A DNA stretch of 13,200 nucleotides from JBFGCT01 sp041581055 (GTDB lineage Bacteria > Actinomycetota > Acidimicrobiia > Acidimicrobiales > Ilumatobacteraceae): assembly GCA_041581055.1 (NCBI GenBank), contig JBFGCT010000114.1, positions 1 to 13,200 of the forward strand, written 5' to 3'. Position 1 is the stretch's first letter; each line of letters starts with the position of its first letter. A program made the translations under genes and the position numbers. The notes under the pieces were generated by a model. The model was not told the origin of the DNA. It searched no databases and worked only from the letters and a program-made list of their open reading frames with translations. Shown here in pieces: positions 1 to 7,248 of this stretch.

Positions 1-45
1 GGTGTCCGGCGGGCGGGTGTCGGGCGGGCGGGTGTCCGGCGGCGC
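1..45 (-). repeat. Three tandem 15-bp units encoding PPDTR
   Basis: Three consecutive 15-bp units (1-15, 16-30, 31-45) differ by only a few bases. On the minus strand they encode the Pro-Pro-Asp-Thr-Arg linker of the partial secreted protein. The array may continue beyond the left edge. Confidence 0.75.
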
Positions 46-876
46 CACGTCGGTCGGCCGCAGGTCGCGGAACGTGACGGCGGCGGCGCGAGAGCGGGCG
101 ACGATCTCACCGTCGCCGTCGGTGGCGATCACCGCGTAGACCGCTCGGTGCGTCCCATCGGGCACGTTGTCACGGTACGCGGTCGGGAACGGGTGGTGGG
201 AGGACACCACTCGCTGGCGGGCCCCACCGTCGATCGAGCGCCAGAGCGTCAACATCCGGGCGCCGGGCACGGTCGGCAGGGTCCACGAGCAACCGACGTG
301 GAAGTCGTCGGCGGGCCGGCACTCGAGGCGCAGGATCTCGACGTCTGGCCGAACATCGGGTCGGGGCGGCACGGCGACGCCCGCCCCCCGGCTCGACCCG
401 ACGGTGCGACCGGCGGCGTTCACCGCCTGAACCACGTAGACGTACCGCTGGCCGGGCCGGACCCGGGCGTCGGTGTGGCTGGTGACGGTGACGTCCTCGG
501 TGCGGAACACGATCTGGCGCCCCTCGCCGGCGCCGACGGTCACGCGCCACAGGCGCAGGCCGGCCGCCGCATCCGAGGTCGGAGGCGACCAGCGGCAATG
601 AACCGCCGCGCCCTCGTCGCTCAGCCGGGCCGCGCACCCGAGATGGAGCACTTCGATCGGGCGGTCGGTCTCGGCCCATCGCGCCTCGGCGTCGGGCAGC
701 GGCCCGTCGCTCCGCGCGTCGGCGCTCGCCGGATTGCCGAGCATGATGAGCGTGGCGAGCGCGCACCCGGCGGCGACCAGGCCACCGCCGGAGCGGGCCG
801 ACCGGCGAGGGCGCCGGCGCCGGTCTGGGGTCCGGGCGGGCCGTGGGGCCAGGACCGTTGGAATGGGGGGCGTCAT
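1..876 (-). CDS. Secreted fibronectin type III-like protein, partial (C-terminus off left edge)
   Basis: This frame stays open from an ATG at 876-874 to the left edge (292 codons, no stop), so the C-terminus is missing. The start is fixed by an AGGAG seven bases upstream; the ATG at 883 lies in another frame and sits almost on the AGGAG. Residues about 1-30 are basic and Arg/Pro-rich, and are followed by a hydrophobic stretch (GLVAAGCALATLIML) ending near ASADA, which suggests a long signal peptide or membrane anchor. Two beta-rich modules of about 90 residues follow (about 70-165 and 170-265). They contain Trp/Tyr patterns typical of fibronectin III folds, such as LRLWRV and QRYVYVVQAVNAAG, and each carries a pair of cysteines. 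The visible end enters a PPDTR repeat, probably a linker to a further domain. The family is inferred from fold-like pattern only; the function is unknown and probably cell-surface. Confidence 0.72.
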   Translation of the reverse strand, partial: MTPPIPTVLAPRPARTPDRRRRPRRSARSGGGLVAAGCALATLIMLGNPASADARSDGPLPDAEARWAETDRPIEVLHLGCAARLSDEGAAVHCRWSPPTSDAAAGLRLWRVTVGAGEGRQIVFRTEDVTVTSHTDARVRPGQRYVYVVQAVNAAGRTVGSSRGAGVAVPPRPDVRPDVEILRLECRPADDFHVGCSWTLPTVPGARMLTLWRSIDGGARQRVVSSHHPFPTAYRDNVPDGTHRAVYAVIATDGDGEIVARSRAAAVTFRDLRPTDVAPPDTRPPDTRPPDT

Positions 877-1081
877 GAACCATCTCCTGTCGGTGCGTGG
901 CGGAGCGTGTCGATACACCCCTACGACGCCGCCGGCGGCCCGGTGATTACCGGCTCACCGACAGTTCCCAGCACCGACGATCTTGGCGAGTCGAGGGCGA
1001 TCGCACATCTGCCCGCCCGCGTGCGGGCTCGTCGCGCCCCCACCTCGGTCGGGCCGCGACCCGCGTACACTTCGCCGCCCG
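877..1081. promoter_or_regulatory. Divergent intergenic region between secreted protein and YihY gene
   Basis: These 205 bp separate two divergent starts and hold no credible gene. They include a short inverted repeat, CGGTGA (941-946) with TCACCG (955-960), overlapping a second one, CCGGT-N4-ACCGG (940-953). Either could be an operator for the minus-strand gene, but short GC-rich arms like these arise easily by chance. Confidence 0.35.
1066..1071 (+). promoter_or_regulatory. Probable -10 box (TACACT) of the YihY gene
   Basis: TACACT matches TANNNT and ends ten bases before the ATG at 1082. No Shine-Dalgarno lies between them. This predicts a leaderless or nearly leaderless transcript. No convincing -35 hexamer is visible. 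Confidence 0.4.
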
Positions 1082-2029
1082 ATGACACGTGGAGAGACGA
1101 CCTCGGCTCGTAGGCGCGATCGCGTCGTCGACGTCGTGCGCGAGCTGATCCGGGAGGTGCTCGACGACGGCGCGATCGACACCGCCGCCAGCGTCGCGTT
1201 CTGGCTGCTACTCAGCCTGCCGGCGGCGCTCCTGGCCGGGCTGGCCTCGCTGTCGTTGGTCGGCGACGGGCTGACCATGGAGCTGCGGCGGATCACGCTC
1301 GAGTTCGTCGACCGGGTGTTCACGAGCGAGGCCGACGAGCTGCGCACCGCGGTCGACGGGGTGTTCGACCAGAACAAGGCGGGGCTCTTCTCGATCTCGG
1401 TGTTGCTCGCCCTCGTCACGATCTCGCGCGGGTTCGCCGGGCTGATCCGCGCCCTCGACATCGTCTACGACATCGAGGAGTCCCGCGGGTTCGTGCGGCT
1501 CCGGCTGGCGTCGATCGGCCTCGGCGTCGGCACGCTGGCCACCGTCGCCGCCTCGACGATCCTCTGGGCCTGGTCCCGGTCGCTGGGGGTGCCGCTGCCG
1601 ATCCGGCTCGTCGTGGCGCTGGCGATCCTGGTGCTCTGGGCGGCGACGATCTTCCACGTCGGGCCGAACCACCACACCCCCTGGCGCTACGACCTGCCCG
1701 GCGCGGGCCTGTGCGCCGTCGCCTGGCTCGTGCTGTCGATCGGCTACGGCTGGTACGTCGAGCTCGCCGGCGCCGGCAACGAGATCGTCGGCGTCGTCGG
1801 CGCCCTGCTGCTCGGCATGACCTGGTTCTGGCTCGTGTGCCTCGTGCTCCTCGTCGGCGGCGAGCTCAACGAGATCATCGCCAGCCGAGCCGGCGTGATC
1901 GGCGAGAACACGCCGTGGCGAACCAGGATCCCCGCGCTCCATCTTCCGCCGCTCCAACTTCCGGGCCGGGGCGGCCGCGGCGGCCGTGGCGGGCGCGGCG
2001 GGCGTGGCGCCGACCCCGACGAGACGTAA
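1082..2029 (+). CDS. YihY/virulence factor BrkB family inner-membrane protein
   Basis: This 315-residue polytopic membrane protein belongs to the YihY/BrkB (UPF0761) family. These proteins have about six transmembrane helices and an unclear transport or envelope role; the old RNase BN name for this family is a misassignment. The N-terminus has the family pattern of a cytoplasmic amphipathic region, then DTAASVAFWLLLSLPAALLAG, a long periplasmic-type insertion, and helices near FSISVLLALVTISRGFAGLIRAL and ATVAASTILWAW. The C-terminal third is strongly hydrophobic (LLLGMTWFWLVCLVLLVGGELN). I start at the ATG at 1082 because a TACACT box sits ten bases upstream; the open frame extends to 983, but that extension reads as intergenic sequence. 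The protein ends in an unusual Arg-Gly-Gly repeat tail. The calcium exchanger starts 13 bp downstream and could be co-transcribed or have its own promoter. Confidence 0.85.
   Translation: MTRGETTSARRRDRVVDVVRELIREVLDDGAIDTAASVAFWLLLSLPAALLAGLASLSLVGDGLTMELRRITLEFVDRVFTSEADELRTAVDGVFDQNKAGLFSISVLLALVTISRGFAGLIRALDIVYDIEESRGFVRLRLASIGLGVGTLATVAASTILWAWSRSLGVPLPIRLVVALAILVLWAATIFHVGPNHHTPWRYDLPGAGLCAVAWLVLSIGYGWYVELAGAGNEIVGVVGALLLGMTWFWLVCLVLLVGGELNEIIASRAGVIGENTPWRTRIPALHLPPLQLPGRGGRGGRGGRGGRGADPDET
1967..2008 (+). repeat. Tandem 9-bp units encoding an Arg-Gly-Gly tail
   Basis: About five 9-bp units encode consecutive RGG triplets near the C-terminus of the YihY protein, followed by ADPDET and the stop. 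The tail is positively charged and presumably cytoplasmic. The tandem DNA structure suggests growth by replication slippage. Confidence 0.7.
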
Positions 2030-2032
2030 CCT
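2027..2032 (+). promoter_or_regulatory. Possible -10 box (TAACCT) overlapping the YihY stop codon
   Basis: TAACCT contains the TAA stop of the upstream gene and ends ten bases before the ATG at 2043, the same spacing as the box at 1066. No Shine-Dalgarno is present before the ATG. A second promoter giving a near-leaderless exchanger mRNA is plausible; read-through from the upstream gene is the alternative. Confidence 0.3.
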
Positions 2033-2042
2033 CCTGCACCAC

Positions 2043-3194
2043 ATGAGCGCTGTCGCCGTCGTCGCCGTGATCGTCGGGATCGTGCTGCTGGTCATCGGCG
2101 CGGAGTGGCTGGTCCGTGGTGCGGCCCGCCTCGCCGCCCGCACCGGGCTGTCGCACGTCGTGATCGGGCTGACGGTCGTCGCCTTCGGAACGAGCGCCCC
2201 CGAGTTGGCGGTCAGCGTCGGCGACGTGCTGCGCGGCGACGACGGCGGGTCGATCGCGATCGGCAACGTCATCGGGTCGAACATCGCCAACATCCTCCTC
2301 GCGCTCGGGCTGGCGGCGGCGGTCGGCGGCTCGCTGGTGGTCGCCCAACGCATCGTCCGCATCGACGTCCCGATCGTGATCGGGGTCTCGGTGCTCTTCC
2401 TGGTCTTCGCCCTCGACGGCGAGCTCGGGAGGGTGGAGGGTTTCGTGCTGGTCGGCGGGCTGATCGTCTACCTCACGTGGACGGTGCTCGCCGCCCGCCG
2501 TGGGACGATCACCGCGGTCGCGCTCGAGTACGAAGAAGCCCTCGCCGAGGAGAAGCTCATCGAGCGGGCGGCGTGGTTCGACGTGCTGGTGCTGCTCGCC
2601 GGTCTCGGCTGCCTCGTGGCCGGCGCGCAGGCGCTGGTGGTCGGGGCCAGCGACATCGCGACCGATCTCGGCGTGAGCGATCTCGTCATCGGGCTCACGG
2701 TCGTCGCCATCGGGACGTCGCTCCCCGAGGTCGCCACGACCGTGGTCGCCGCGCTCCGCGGTCAGCGCGATCTCGCGGTCGGCAACGCGATCGGCTCCAA
2801 CCTGTTCAACCTGCTCGCCGTGCTCGGGATCACCGCGGCCGTCTCGCCGACGTCGCTCCCGATCCCCGACAGCGCGCTCCAGGTCGACCTGCCGGTGATG
2901 ATCGCCGTGGCGGTGGCCTGCCTGCCGATCTTCGTGGTCGGACACGTGTTGCAGCGCTGGGAGGGCGTCACCTTCTTCGTGCTGTACCTGCTGTACATCG
3001 GCTGGCTGGTGCTCGACGCGAGCGAGTACGCCCGGCGTGACTCGTACAGCACCGTCGTGCTCTTCCTCGTCCTGCCGATCACCGCGATCACGATGGGCGT
3101 CGTCTGGTACCGGGCGCACCGGGCCGGGCAGGAGGCGCTCGCACGCGCGGCGAGCGACCGCGTCATGGAGCGCGACGGGGTCACGGGGCGATGA
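2043..3194 (+). CDS. CaCA-family calcium/sodium (cation) antiporter, YrbG type
   Basis: This 383-residue inner-membrane exchanger of the Ca2+:cation antiporter superfamily is expected to extrude Ca2+ in exchange for Na+ or H+. The two inverted alpha repeats are clear. Repeat 1 has GTSAPEL (residues 49-55) and GNVIGSNIANI (74-84); repeat 2 has GTSLPEV (224-230) and GNAIGSNLFNL (247-257). The Glu in each GTS-PE motif and the Asn in each GSN motif are the known ion-coordinating positions. A charged cytoplasmic loop (about 160-178) separates the halves. The protein is longer than the roughly 325 residues usual for YrbG because of an extra hydrophobic helix (about 345-365) and a charged tail. The ATG at 2043 fits the family N-terminus. 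The 3' end overlaps the convergent kinase gene by 14 bp. Confidence 0.92.
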   Translation: MSAVAVVAVIVGIVLLVIGAEWLVRGAARLAARTGLSHVVIGLTVVAFGTSAPELAVSVGDVLRGDDGGSIAIGNVIGSNIANILLALGLAAAVGGSLVVAQRIVRIDVPIVIGVSVLFLVFALDGELGRVEGFVLVGGLIVYLTWTVLAARRGTITAVALEYEEALAEEKLIERAAWFDVLVLLAGLGCLVAGAQALVVGASDIATDLGVSDLVIGLTVVAIGTSLPEVATTVVAALRGQRDLAVGNAIGSNLFNLLAVLGITAAVSPTSLPIPDSALQVDLPVMIAVAVACLPIFVVGHVLQRWEGVTFFVLYLLYIGWLVLDASEYARRDSYSTVVLFLVLPITAITMGVVWYRAHRAGQEALARAASDRVMERDGVTGR

Positions 3195-3921
3195 GCGCGG
3201 CGCCGACGATGCCGGCGTTGTTCGCCATCTGCGCCGGCACCACCTCGGTCTCGATCTGAATCTTGGGAAGCCATCGCTCGGGCCGCTTGCTCGCGCCGCC
3301 GCCGACGATGAACAGCGATGGCGAGAACAGGGCCTCGACGTGTCGGAGGTAGCGCTCGACGCGCGCCGCCCACTCCGGCCACGTGAGCGACTCCCGCTTG
3401 CGGGCGCTGGCCGCGGCTCTGCTCTCGGCGTCGAACCCGTCGAGCTCGAGGTGGCCGAGTTCGGTGTTGGGCACGAGCACGCCGTCGGTGAAGAGACCCG
3501 AGCCGATGCCGGTGCCGAACGTGAGCATCATCACCACACCGGACCGCCCCCGCCCGGCGCCGAAGCGCATCTCGGCGACCCCGGCGGCGTCGGCGTCGTT
3601 GATCATGTGGACGTCGAGGCCGCTCGCCGCCGTGAACAGCGCGTCGGCGTCGATCTCGAGCCACGACGAGTCGATGTTCGCCGCCGAGCCGACGACGCCC
3701 TGCTGCACGACCGCCGGGAACGCACAGCCGACGCCGCCGGTCCAGGAGTGGTGCGCGATCAGCTCGCAGAGCACCGCGGCCATCGCGTCGGGGGTCGCCG
3801 GTTGGGGCGTGTCGATCCGGTGACGGCCCGATCGCAGCTCACCGGTGTCGAGGTCGACGATGGCCGCCTTCATCCCGCTCCCGCCGATGTCGATGCCGAA
3901 ACCGAGTCGTTCGGCCGTCAT
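3181..3921 (-). CDS. ppgK: Polyphosphate glucokinase (ROK family)
   Basis: This 246-residue ROK-family sugar kinase is most like actinobacterial polyphosphate glucokinase, which makes glucose 6-phosphate from glucose using polyphosphate (or ATP) in the cytoplasm. The phosphate-binding motif DIGGSGMKAA is at residues 11-20. NDADAAG (108-114) supplies the catalytic Asp109, LTFGTGIGSGLF (133-144) is the second phosphate loop, and ELGHLEL (154-160) contributes the sugar-binding Glu and His. The zinc motif CxCGxxGC of many ROK kinases and repressors is absent, as is usual for PpgK, and there is no DNA-binding domain. Its ATG overlaps the TGA of the acyl-CoA dehydrogenase as ATGA, so translation is probably coupled. 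Substrate specificity (polyphosphate or ATP) is inferred from family resemblance. Confidence 0.88.
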   Translation of the reverse strand: MTAERLGFGIDIGGSGMKAAIVDLDTGELRSGRHRIDTPQPATPDAMAAVLCELIAHHSWTGGVGCAFPAVVQQGVVGSAANIDSSWLEIDADALFTAASGLDVHMINDADAAGVAEMRFGAGRGRSGVVMMLTFGTGIGSGLFTDGVLVPNTELGHLELDGFDAESRAAASARKRESLTWPEWAARVERYLRHVEALFSPSLFIVGGGASKRPERWLPKIQIETEVVPAQMANNAGIVGAALIAP

Positions 3922-5159
3922 GTCGCGACCGCGAGCTTGCGGGCTTCCGACCAGGACATCCCCCGCTCGACGTTCGGCTCGCGCGGCAGGCCGAGCACCT
4001 GCTCGGCGACGATGTTGCGCTGCACCGCGAACGTGCCCCCGCCGAGGGTCAGCGCCGGGTGGAAGAGGTAGCCGTAGTGCCAGATCGGATCGACGGCGGG
4101 GAACGGGCCCGCCGCGCCGCCCTCGAAGTTGTTCTCGGTCGGCCCGCCACGCGACGGCGCCGGCAACACGCCGGCCGGACCACTCCCGGCGAGCATCCCG
4201 GCGGCGCCCACGAGATCCTTGGCGAGCGACAGGACGTGCTGCCCGTGGTCGTCGGCCATGATCTTCTGGATCGACGCCTCCGGCCCGGGCGTCTTGCCCT
4301 GGAGGGTGGCGCTCAGGCTGCGGAACCGGTTGAGCCGCAGCAGCTCGGCTTCGATGTGCAACGCCGCGGCACGGTCGCGGAGCACCGGGTCGTCGACGCC
4401 GCCCGACCGGCGGATCAGATCGAGCAGGTCCTGCGCTGACGGGCCGACACCCCACATCGAGCCGGCCGACGACAACGACACCCGCTCGTTGGAGAGCGTC
4501 ACCTTGGCCAGCCGCCAACCGTCGCCCTCCTCGCCGACGCGCATCGTGGCCGGGAGCCGGACGTTGTCGAAGAACACCTGGTTGAACGAGTGGGCGGTGG
4601 TCATGTCGACGATCGGGCTCATCGTGAGACCCTCGGCATCCATCGGGCAGATGAAGTAGGAGATGCCCTTGTGCTTCGGGAGGTCCGGGTCGGTGCGGGC
4701 GATCAGGATGCCGAGGTCGGCGTGGTGGGCGCCGCTCGACCAGATCTTGGAGCCGTTGATCACGTACTCGTCGCCGTCGCGCACGGCGCGCGTGCCGAGG
4801 TTGGCGAGGTCGGACCCGGCGTCGGGCTCGGAGAACAGCTGGCACCAGAACTCCTCGCCGCTGAAGATCTTCGGGAGGTAGCGCGCGTGCTGCTCGGGCG
4901 TGCCGGCCAGGTAGATCGTCGGCGCCGCCCAGCCGATGCCGATCTGGTTCGACGGCCGCCTGATCCCCGCCGCGCTCAGCTCGTCGTCGATCGCCAGTTG
5001 CTCGATCGGGTCGGCGCCGAGACCCCACGGCGCCGGCCAGTGCGGCACGACGTACCCGGCCTCGGCCATCTCCTTGCCGGTGGGGTTCGGGTTCTCGGCG
5101 ATCCAGTCGCGGACCGCTTTGCGGGCGGGGTGATCGGCGGGCGGCAGGTCGAAGTCCAT
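3918..5159 (-). CDS. Acyl-CoA dehydrogenase (FadE type)
   Basis: This 413-residue FAD enzyme catalyses alpha-beta desaturation of an acyl-CoA, passing electrons to ETF. It has the three-part ACAD fold: an N-terminal helical domain (1-105); a beta domain with WCQLFSEPDAGSDLANLGT (105-123), the family signature that binds flavin and substrate, and INGSKIWSSGAHHADLG (134-150); and a C-terminal helical domain ending in GGGTFAVQRNIVAEQVLGLPRE. The place of the MCAD-type catalytic Glu (in YEGT) is Gly here, so the base is probably elsewhere, as in several long-chain and FadE-type enzymes. The chain length and substrate cannot be read from the sequence. The ATG at 5159 gives a normal family length; no good Shine-Dalgarno precedes it, and a weak CAGACT box lies eight bases upstream. 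It overlaps the downstream ppgK by four bases. Confidence 0.9.
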   Translation of the reverse strand: MDFDLPPADHPARKAVRDWIAENPNPTGKEMAEAGYVVPHWPAPWGLGADPIEQLAIDDELSAAGIRRPSNQIGIGWAAPTIYLAGTPEQHARYLPKIFSGEEFWCQLFSEPDAGSDLANLGTRAVRDGDEYVINGSKIWSSGAHHADLGILIARTDPDLPKHKGISYFICPMDAEGLTMSPIVDMTTAHSFNQVFFDNVRLPATMRVGEEGDGWRLAKVTLSNERVSLSSAGSMWGVGPSAQDLLDLIRRSGGVDDPVLRDRAAALHIEAELLRLNRFRSLSATLQGKTPGPEASIQKIMADDHGQHVLSLAKDLVGAAGMLAGSGPAGVLPAPSRGGPTENNFEGGAAGPFPAVDPIWHYGYLFHPALTLGGGTFAVQRNIVAEQVLGLPREPNVERGMSWSEARKLAVAT

Positions 5160-5316
5160 CGTCGTCAAGTCTGTCCGGTCGGCGGCGGACGCGGAGATTC
5201 GGAGCGGTGTCCGTCGCGCCGCCGGCGGTCGCGTCCATGGGACGAACGCCCCTTGCGTCGGACCGAGCCGACTCGGAGCCTGGAGCTGGGAACGTCTCGA
5301 ACGAGAGGGGCCGGAG
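5160..5316. promoter_or_regulatory. Divergent intergenic region between acyl-CoA dehydrogenase and zinc-ribbon gene
   Basis: These 157 bp separate the divergent starts at 5159 and 5317 and should contain both promoters. On the plus strand, AGGGG (5306-5310) lies six bases before the ATG at 5317 and is a reasonable Shine-Dalgarno. I see no convincing -35/-10 pair on either strand. Confidence 0.4.
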
Positions 5317-6330
5317 ATGTGGTGCCCGACCTGTGGATCGGAACTCCCGAGCGAGAGGTCCGACTGCCCGCGTTGCGGGCACGGGGGCGTCTTGCTCGGC
5401 ACAGGTCGCTCGCTGGCGGATGGAACGCTCCCCGCGCTGATCGGCGGGATCGTGTTGATCGTCGCCGGCATCGTCGCGCTGGTGCTGATCGTCGCCCTCC
5501 GCAACGAACCGCAGCGGGCGGCGAGCGGGGATCCGCCCGTGGCGGAAGCGGTCGTGCCGCTCGACGACCCGCCCAGTCCCACGGGAGGAGCGGCCCCGAC
5601 CGACTCGCCCGCCACCCAGCCCGAGCCCCCACCCGCCGAGCCGCCACCCGCCGAGCCGCCACCCGCCGCGCCGCCACCCGCCGCGCCGCCCGCCACCCAA
5701 CCGCAGGGCGACGCGGCGCCGGTGATGCACATCGACCGCGTCGAGGTGCTGCATCCCGTCGCGCACAACGTCTCGGTGTCGTTTCCCTATTCGGTCGAAA
5801 GCCCGGGCAACGTGGAGTTCGGCGTCGAGGTCGTCCTGCTCAGCGACGCGCTGCCGGTCACGAAGTACGGAGGCGCCCCGCTCGGGTACCGAGGCGCGAT
5901 CGTGCCCACGACGCAGGCCGACGTCTTCGAAGTGACCTGGCACACCGCCAACTTCCCTCCGGGCGACGGCCTCTACACCGCCCAGGTGACCGTCTCCTAC
6001 GACGGTGCCGCCACCGACACAGCGACGAGCAGCGTCTTCCCGGTGAACAACCTCCTGGGCCTGGAGCTCGACGGCCTGTGGACGTCGAGTCTCCAGTGGT
6101 CGATGTACGTGACCACGCAGTGGGGACCGGAACCGCTGCCGTCCTACCAGTTGACGACGGATACCGGCCAGCCGCTGGGCACGATGGGGTTCTTCGCGTG
6201 GTGGGATCTCGCCACGGTATGGGGGCAGCACGCCGACCAACTCGGCACGACCGCCCACATCGTCGGGGTCGATGACGCGGGCCGACCCAACCACATCCGG
6301 ACCGACACCGGCGTGCAGTTCTGGCGGTGA
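5317..6330 (+). CDS. Unrecognised zinc-ribbon, single-pass membrane protein with Pro-rich stalk
   Basis: This 337-residue protein is not one I recognise, but its architecture is clear. A short zinc ribbon at the very N-terminus has Cys3-x2-Cys6 and Cys17-x2-Cys20. One transmembrane helix follows (about residues 40-61), then an acidic/proline-rich linker with tandem EPPPA/APPPA repeats (about 100-130), then a roughly 200-residue beta-rich C-terminal domain without an obvious signature. The topology is probably ribbon inside, stalk and domain outside. The extracellular part contains two recognisable segments: one resembling an immunoglobulin-like beta sandwich (HIDRVEVLHPVAHNVSVSF to about TSSVFPVNN), and one starting LELDGLWTSSLQW with many Trp residues. 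The AGGGG six bases upstream supports the start. It is a lone gene between two minus-strand operons and converges on the formate dehydrogenase operon 28 bp away. The function is unknown; envelope sensing or ligand binding is only a guess. Confidence 0.75.
   Translation: MWCPTCGSELPSERSDCPRCGHGGVLLGTGRSLADGTLPALIGGIVLIVAGIVALVLIVALRNEPQRAASGDPPVAEAVVPLDDPPSPTGGAAPTDSPATQPEPPPAEPPPAEPPPAAPPPAAPPATQPQGDAAPVMHIDRVEVLHPVAHNVSVSFPYSVESPGNVEFGVEVVLLSDALPVTKYGGAPLGYRGAIVPTTQADVFEVTWHTANFPPGDGLYTAQVTVSYDGAATDTATSSVFPVNNLLGLELDGLWTSSLQWSMYVTTQWGPEPLPSYQLTTDTGQPLGTMGFFAWWDLATVWGQHADQLGTTAHIVGVDDAGRPNHIRTDTGVQFWR
5627..5690 (+). repeat. Tandem 15-bp units encoding EPPPA/APPPA stalk
   Basis: About four near-identical 15-bp units encode Glu/Ala-Pro-Pro-Pro-Ala repeats in the stalk between the membrane helix and the extracellular domain. 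Glu is replaced by Ala in the later units. Stalk length may vary between strains. Confidence 0.7.
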
Positions 6331-6358
6331 CCCCGGCGGCGATGGGCGAGGCCCGACG

Positions 6359-7228
6359 TCAGGCCGGGTCGGCGCCGGCGACGTACCGCCAGCCGAACCG
6401 GCCCTTCACGCACAGGTGCCCGCTGGTCACATCGTGGTCGGCCGGCGATGTGACCTTGACGATCTCGTCGTCCTGCACGTGCAGCTCGAGGTTGCAGCCG
6501 ACCCCGCAGTAGGAGCACACGGTGGTCGTGACCGTCTGCTCCTCGGGCTTCCACTCGTCGGCGGCGCGGAGGTCGAACTCGGTCTTGAACTGGAGCGCGT
6601 TGGTCGGGCAGACGCCGATGCAGTTGCCGCAGTAGACGCACGCCGAGTCGGGCAACGTGATGTCGAACTCGGTCGAGATCCGGCTGTCGAAGCCCCGGCC
6701 GGCGACGGCGATCGCAAACGTGTGCTGCGCGTCGTCGCCGCAGGCCTCGACGCACTTGTAGCAGAGGACGCACTTCTCGTAGTCGCGGATGTAGAGGTCG
6801 TCCTGGACCTTCACCGGCTCGTCGATCCGCTCCCGGTCGGCGGGATATCGATCGGCGTCGGCGCCGTAGCGGCGGGACCACTCCTCGATCTCGGGCGCCT
6901 GCGTCAGGTCGACGCCCGAACCGAGGAACTCGAGGACCATCTTGCGGCTGTGGCGCACGCGGTCGGAGTCGGTGTGCACCACCATCCCGTCCTCGGCGGG
7001 GCGGGAACAGGACGGCACGAGCGTGCGCGACCCCTCCAGCTCGACGACGCACACCCGGCAGACGTTGACCGGCGTGAGGTTGTCGGCGTAGCAGATCGTC
7101 GGCGTCTCGACCGACGACGCCCGACACGCGTCGAGGATCGTCGAGCCCGCCGGCACGCGCACCTCGCGCCCGTCGACGCGCACCGTCACCTGCGTCACGG
7201 TCTCGTGTCGCTCCTCGATCGCCGTCAT
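6359..7228 (-). CDS. Formate dehydrogenase iron-sulfur subunit (detached N-terminal half of the alpha subunit)
   Basis: This 289-residue cytoplasmic Fe-S protein equals the N-terminal third of an FdsA/NuoG-type formate dehydrogenase alpha subunit. In order it has a 2Fe-2S ferredoxin domain (Cys46, 57, 60, 74), two 4Fe-4S clusters (Cys153, 156, 159, 163 and Cys197, 200, 203, 207), and the Mo-proximal 4Fe-4S module (Cys238, 241, 245, 273). In formate dehydrogenases, the Lys of LCVKG (Lys275) relays electrons between that cluster and the pterin. The chain stops just after this module, where the fused enzyme would run on into the Mo-binding domain; that domain is encoded separately at 9012-11000. 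The His-Cys cluster segment usually found between the 2Fe-2S and 4Fe-4S domains is missing (about residues 93-125 carry no Cys). GGGGAGG five bases upstream fixes the start. It is the last gene of the operon, 16 bp after the NuoEF-like gene. Confidence 0.9.
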   Translation of the reverse strand: MTAIEERHETVTQVTVRVDGREVRVPAGSTILDACRASSVETPTICYADNLTPVNVCRVCVVELEGSRTLVPSCSRPAEDGMVVHTDSDRVRHSRKMVLEFLGSGVDLTQAPEIEEWSRRYGADADRYPADRERIDEPVKVQDDLYIRDYEKCVLCYKCVEACGDDAQHTFAIAVAGRGFDSRISTEFDITLPDSACVYCGNCIGVCPTNALQFKTEFDLRAADEWKPEEQTVTTTVCSYCGVGCNLELHVQDDEIVKVTSPADHDVTSGHLCVKGRFGWRYVAGADPA

Positions 7229-7248
7229 CCCGGCCTCCCCACGATCAT
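7225..7248 (-). other. Possible seven-codon coupling minicistron
   Basis: An ATG (7248-7246) overlaps the TGA of the NuoEF-like gene as ATGA. It opens a seven-codon frame (MIVGRPG) whose TGA (7227-7225) overlaps the ATG of the iron-sulfur subunit, again as ATGA. It could pass ribosomes from one gene to the next. The downstream gene also has a strong Shine-Dalgarno inside this stretch, so the arrangement may be accidental. Confidence 0.2.

Noticed and set aside
170..883. Minus-strand ORF starting at ATG 883
   Set aside because: It has extreme Arg/Pro composition and an AGGAG touching the start. The frame from ATG 876 has the signal peptide and fibronectin-like domains.
5295..5306. TCTCG-AA-CGAGA inverted repeat before the zinc-ribbon gene as an operator
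   Set aside because: Arms are only five bases and it abuts the ribosome-binding site; chance occurrence is likely.
3181..6294. A 1037-codon open frame on the minus strand
   Set aside because: Only its last 246 codons are a recognisable protein (PpgK). The rest is Arg/Pro-rich shadow translation across the acyl-CoA dehydrogenase and the opposite-strand zinc-ribbon gene.
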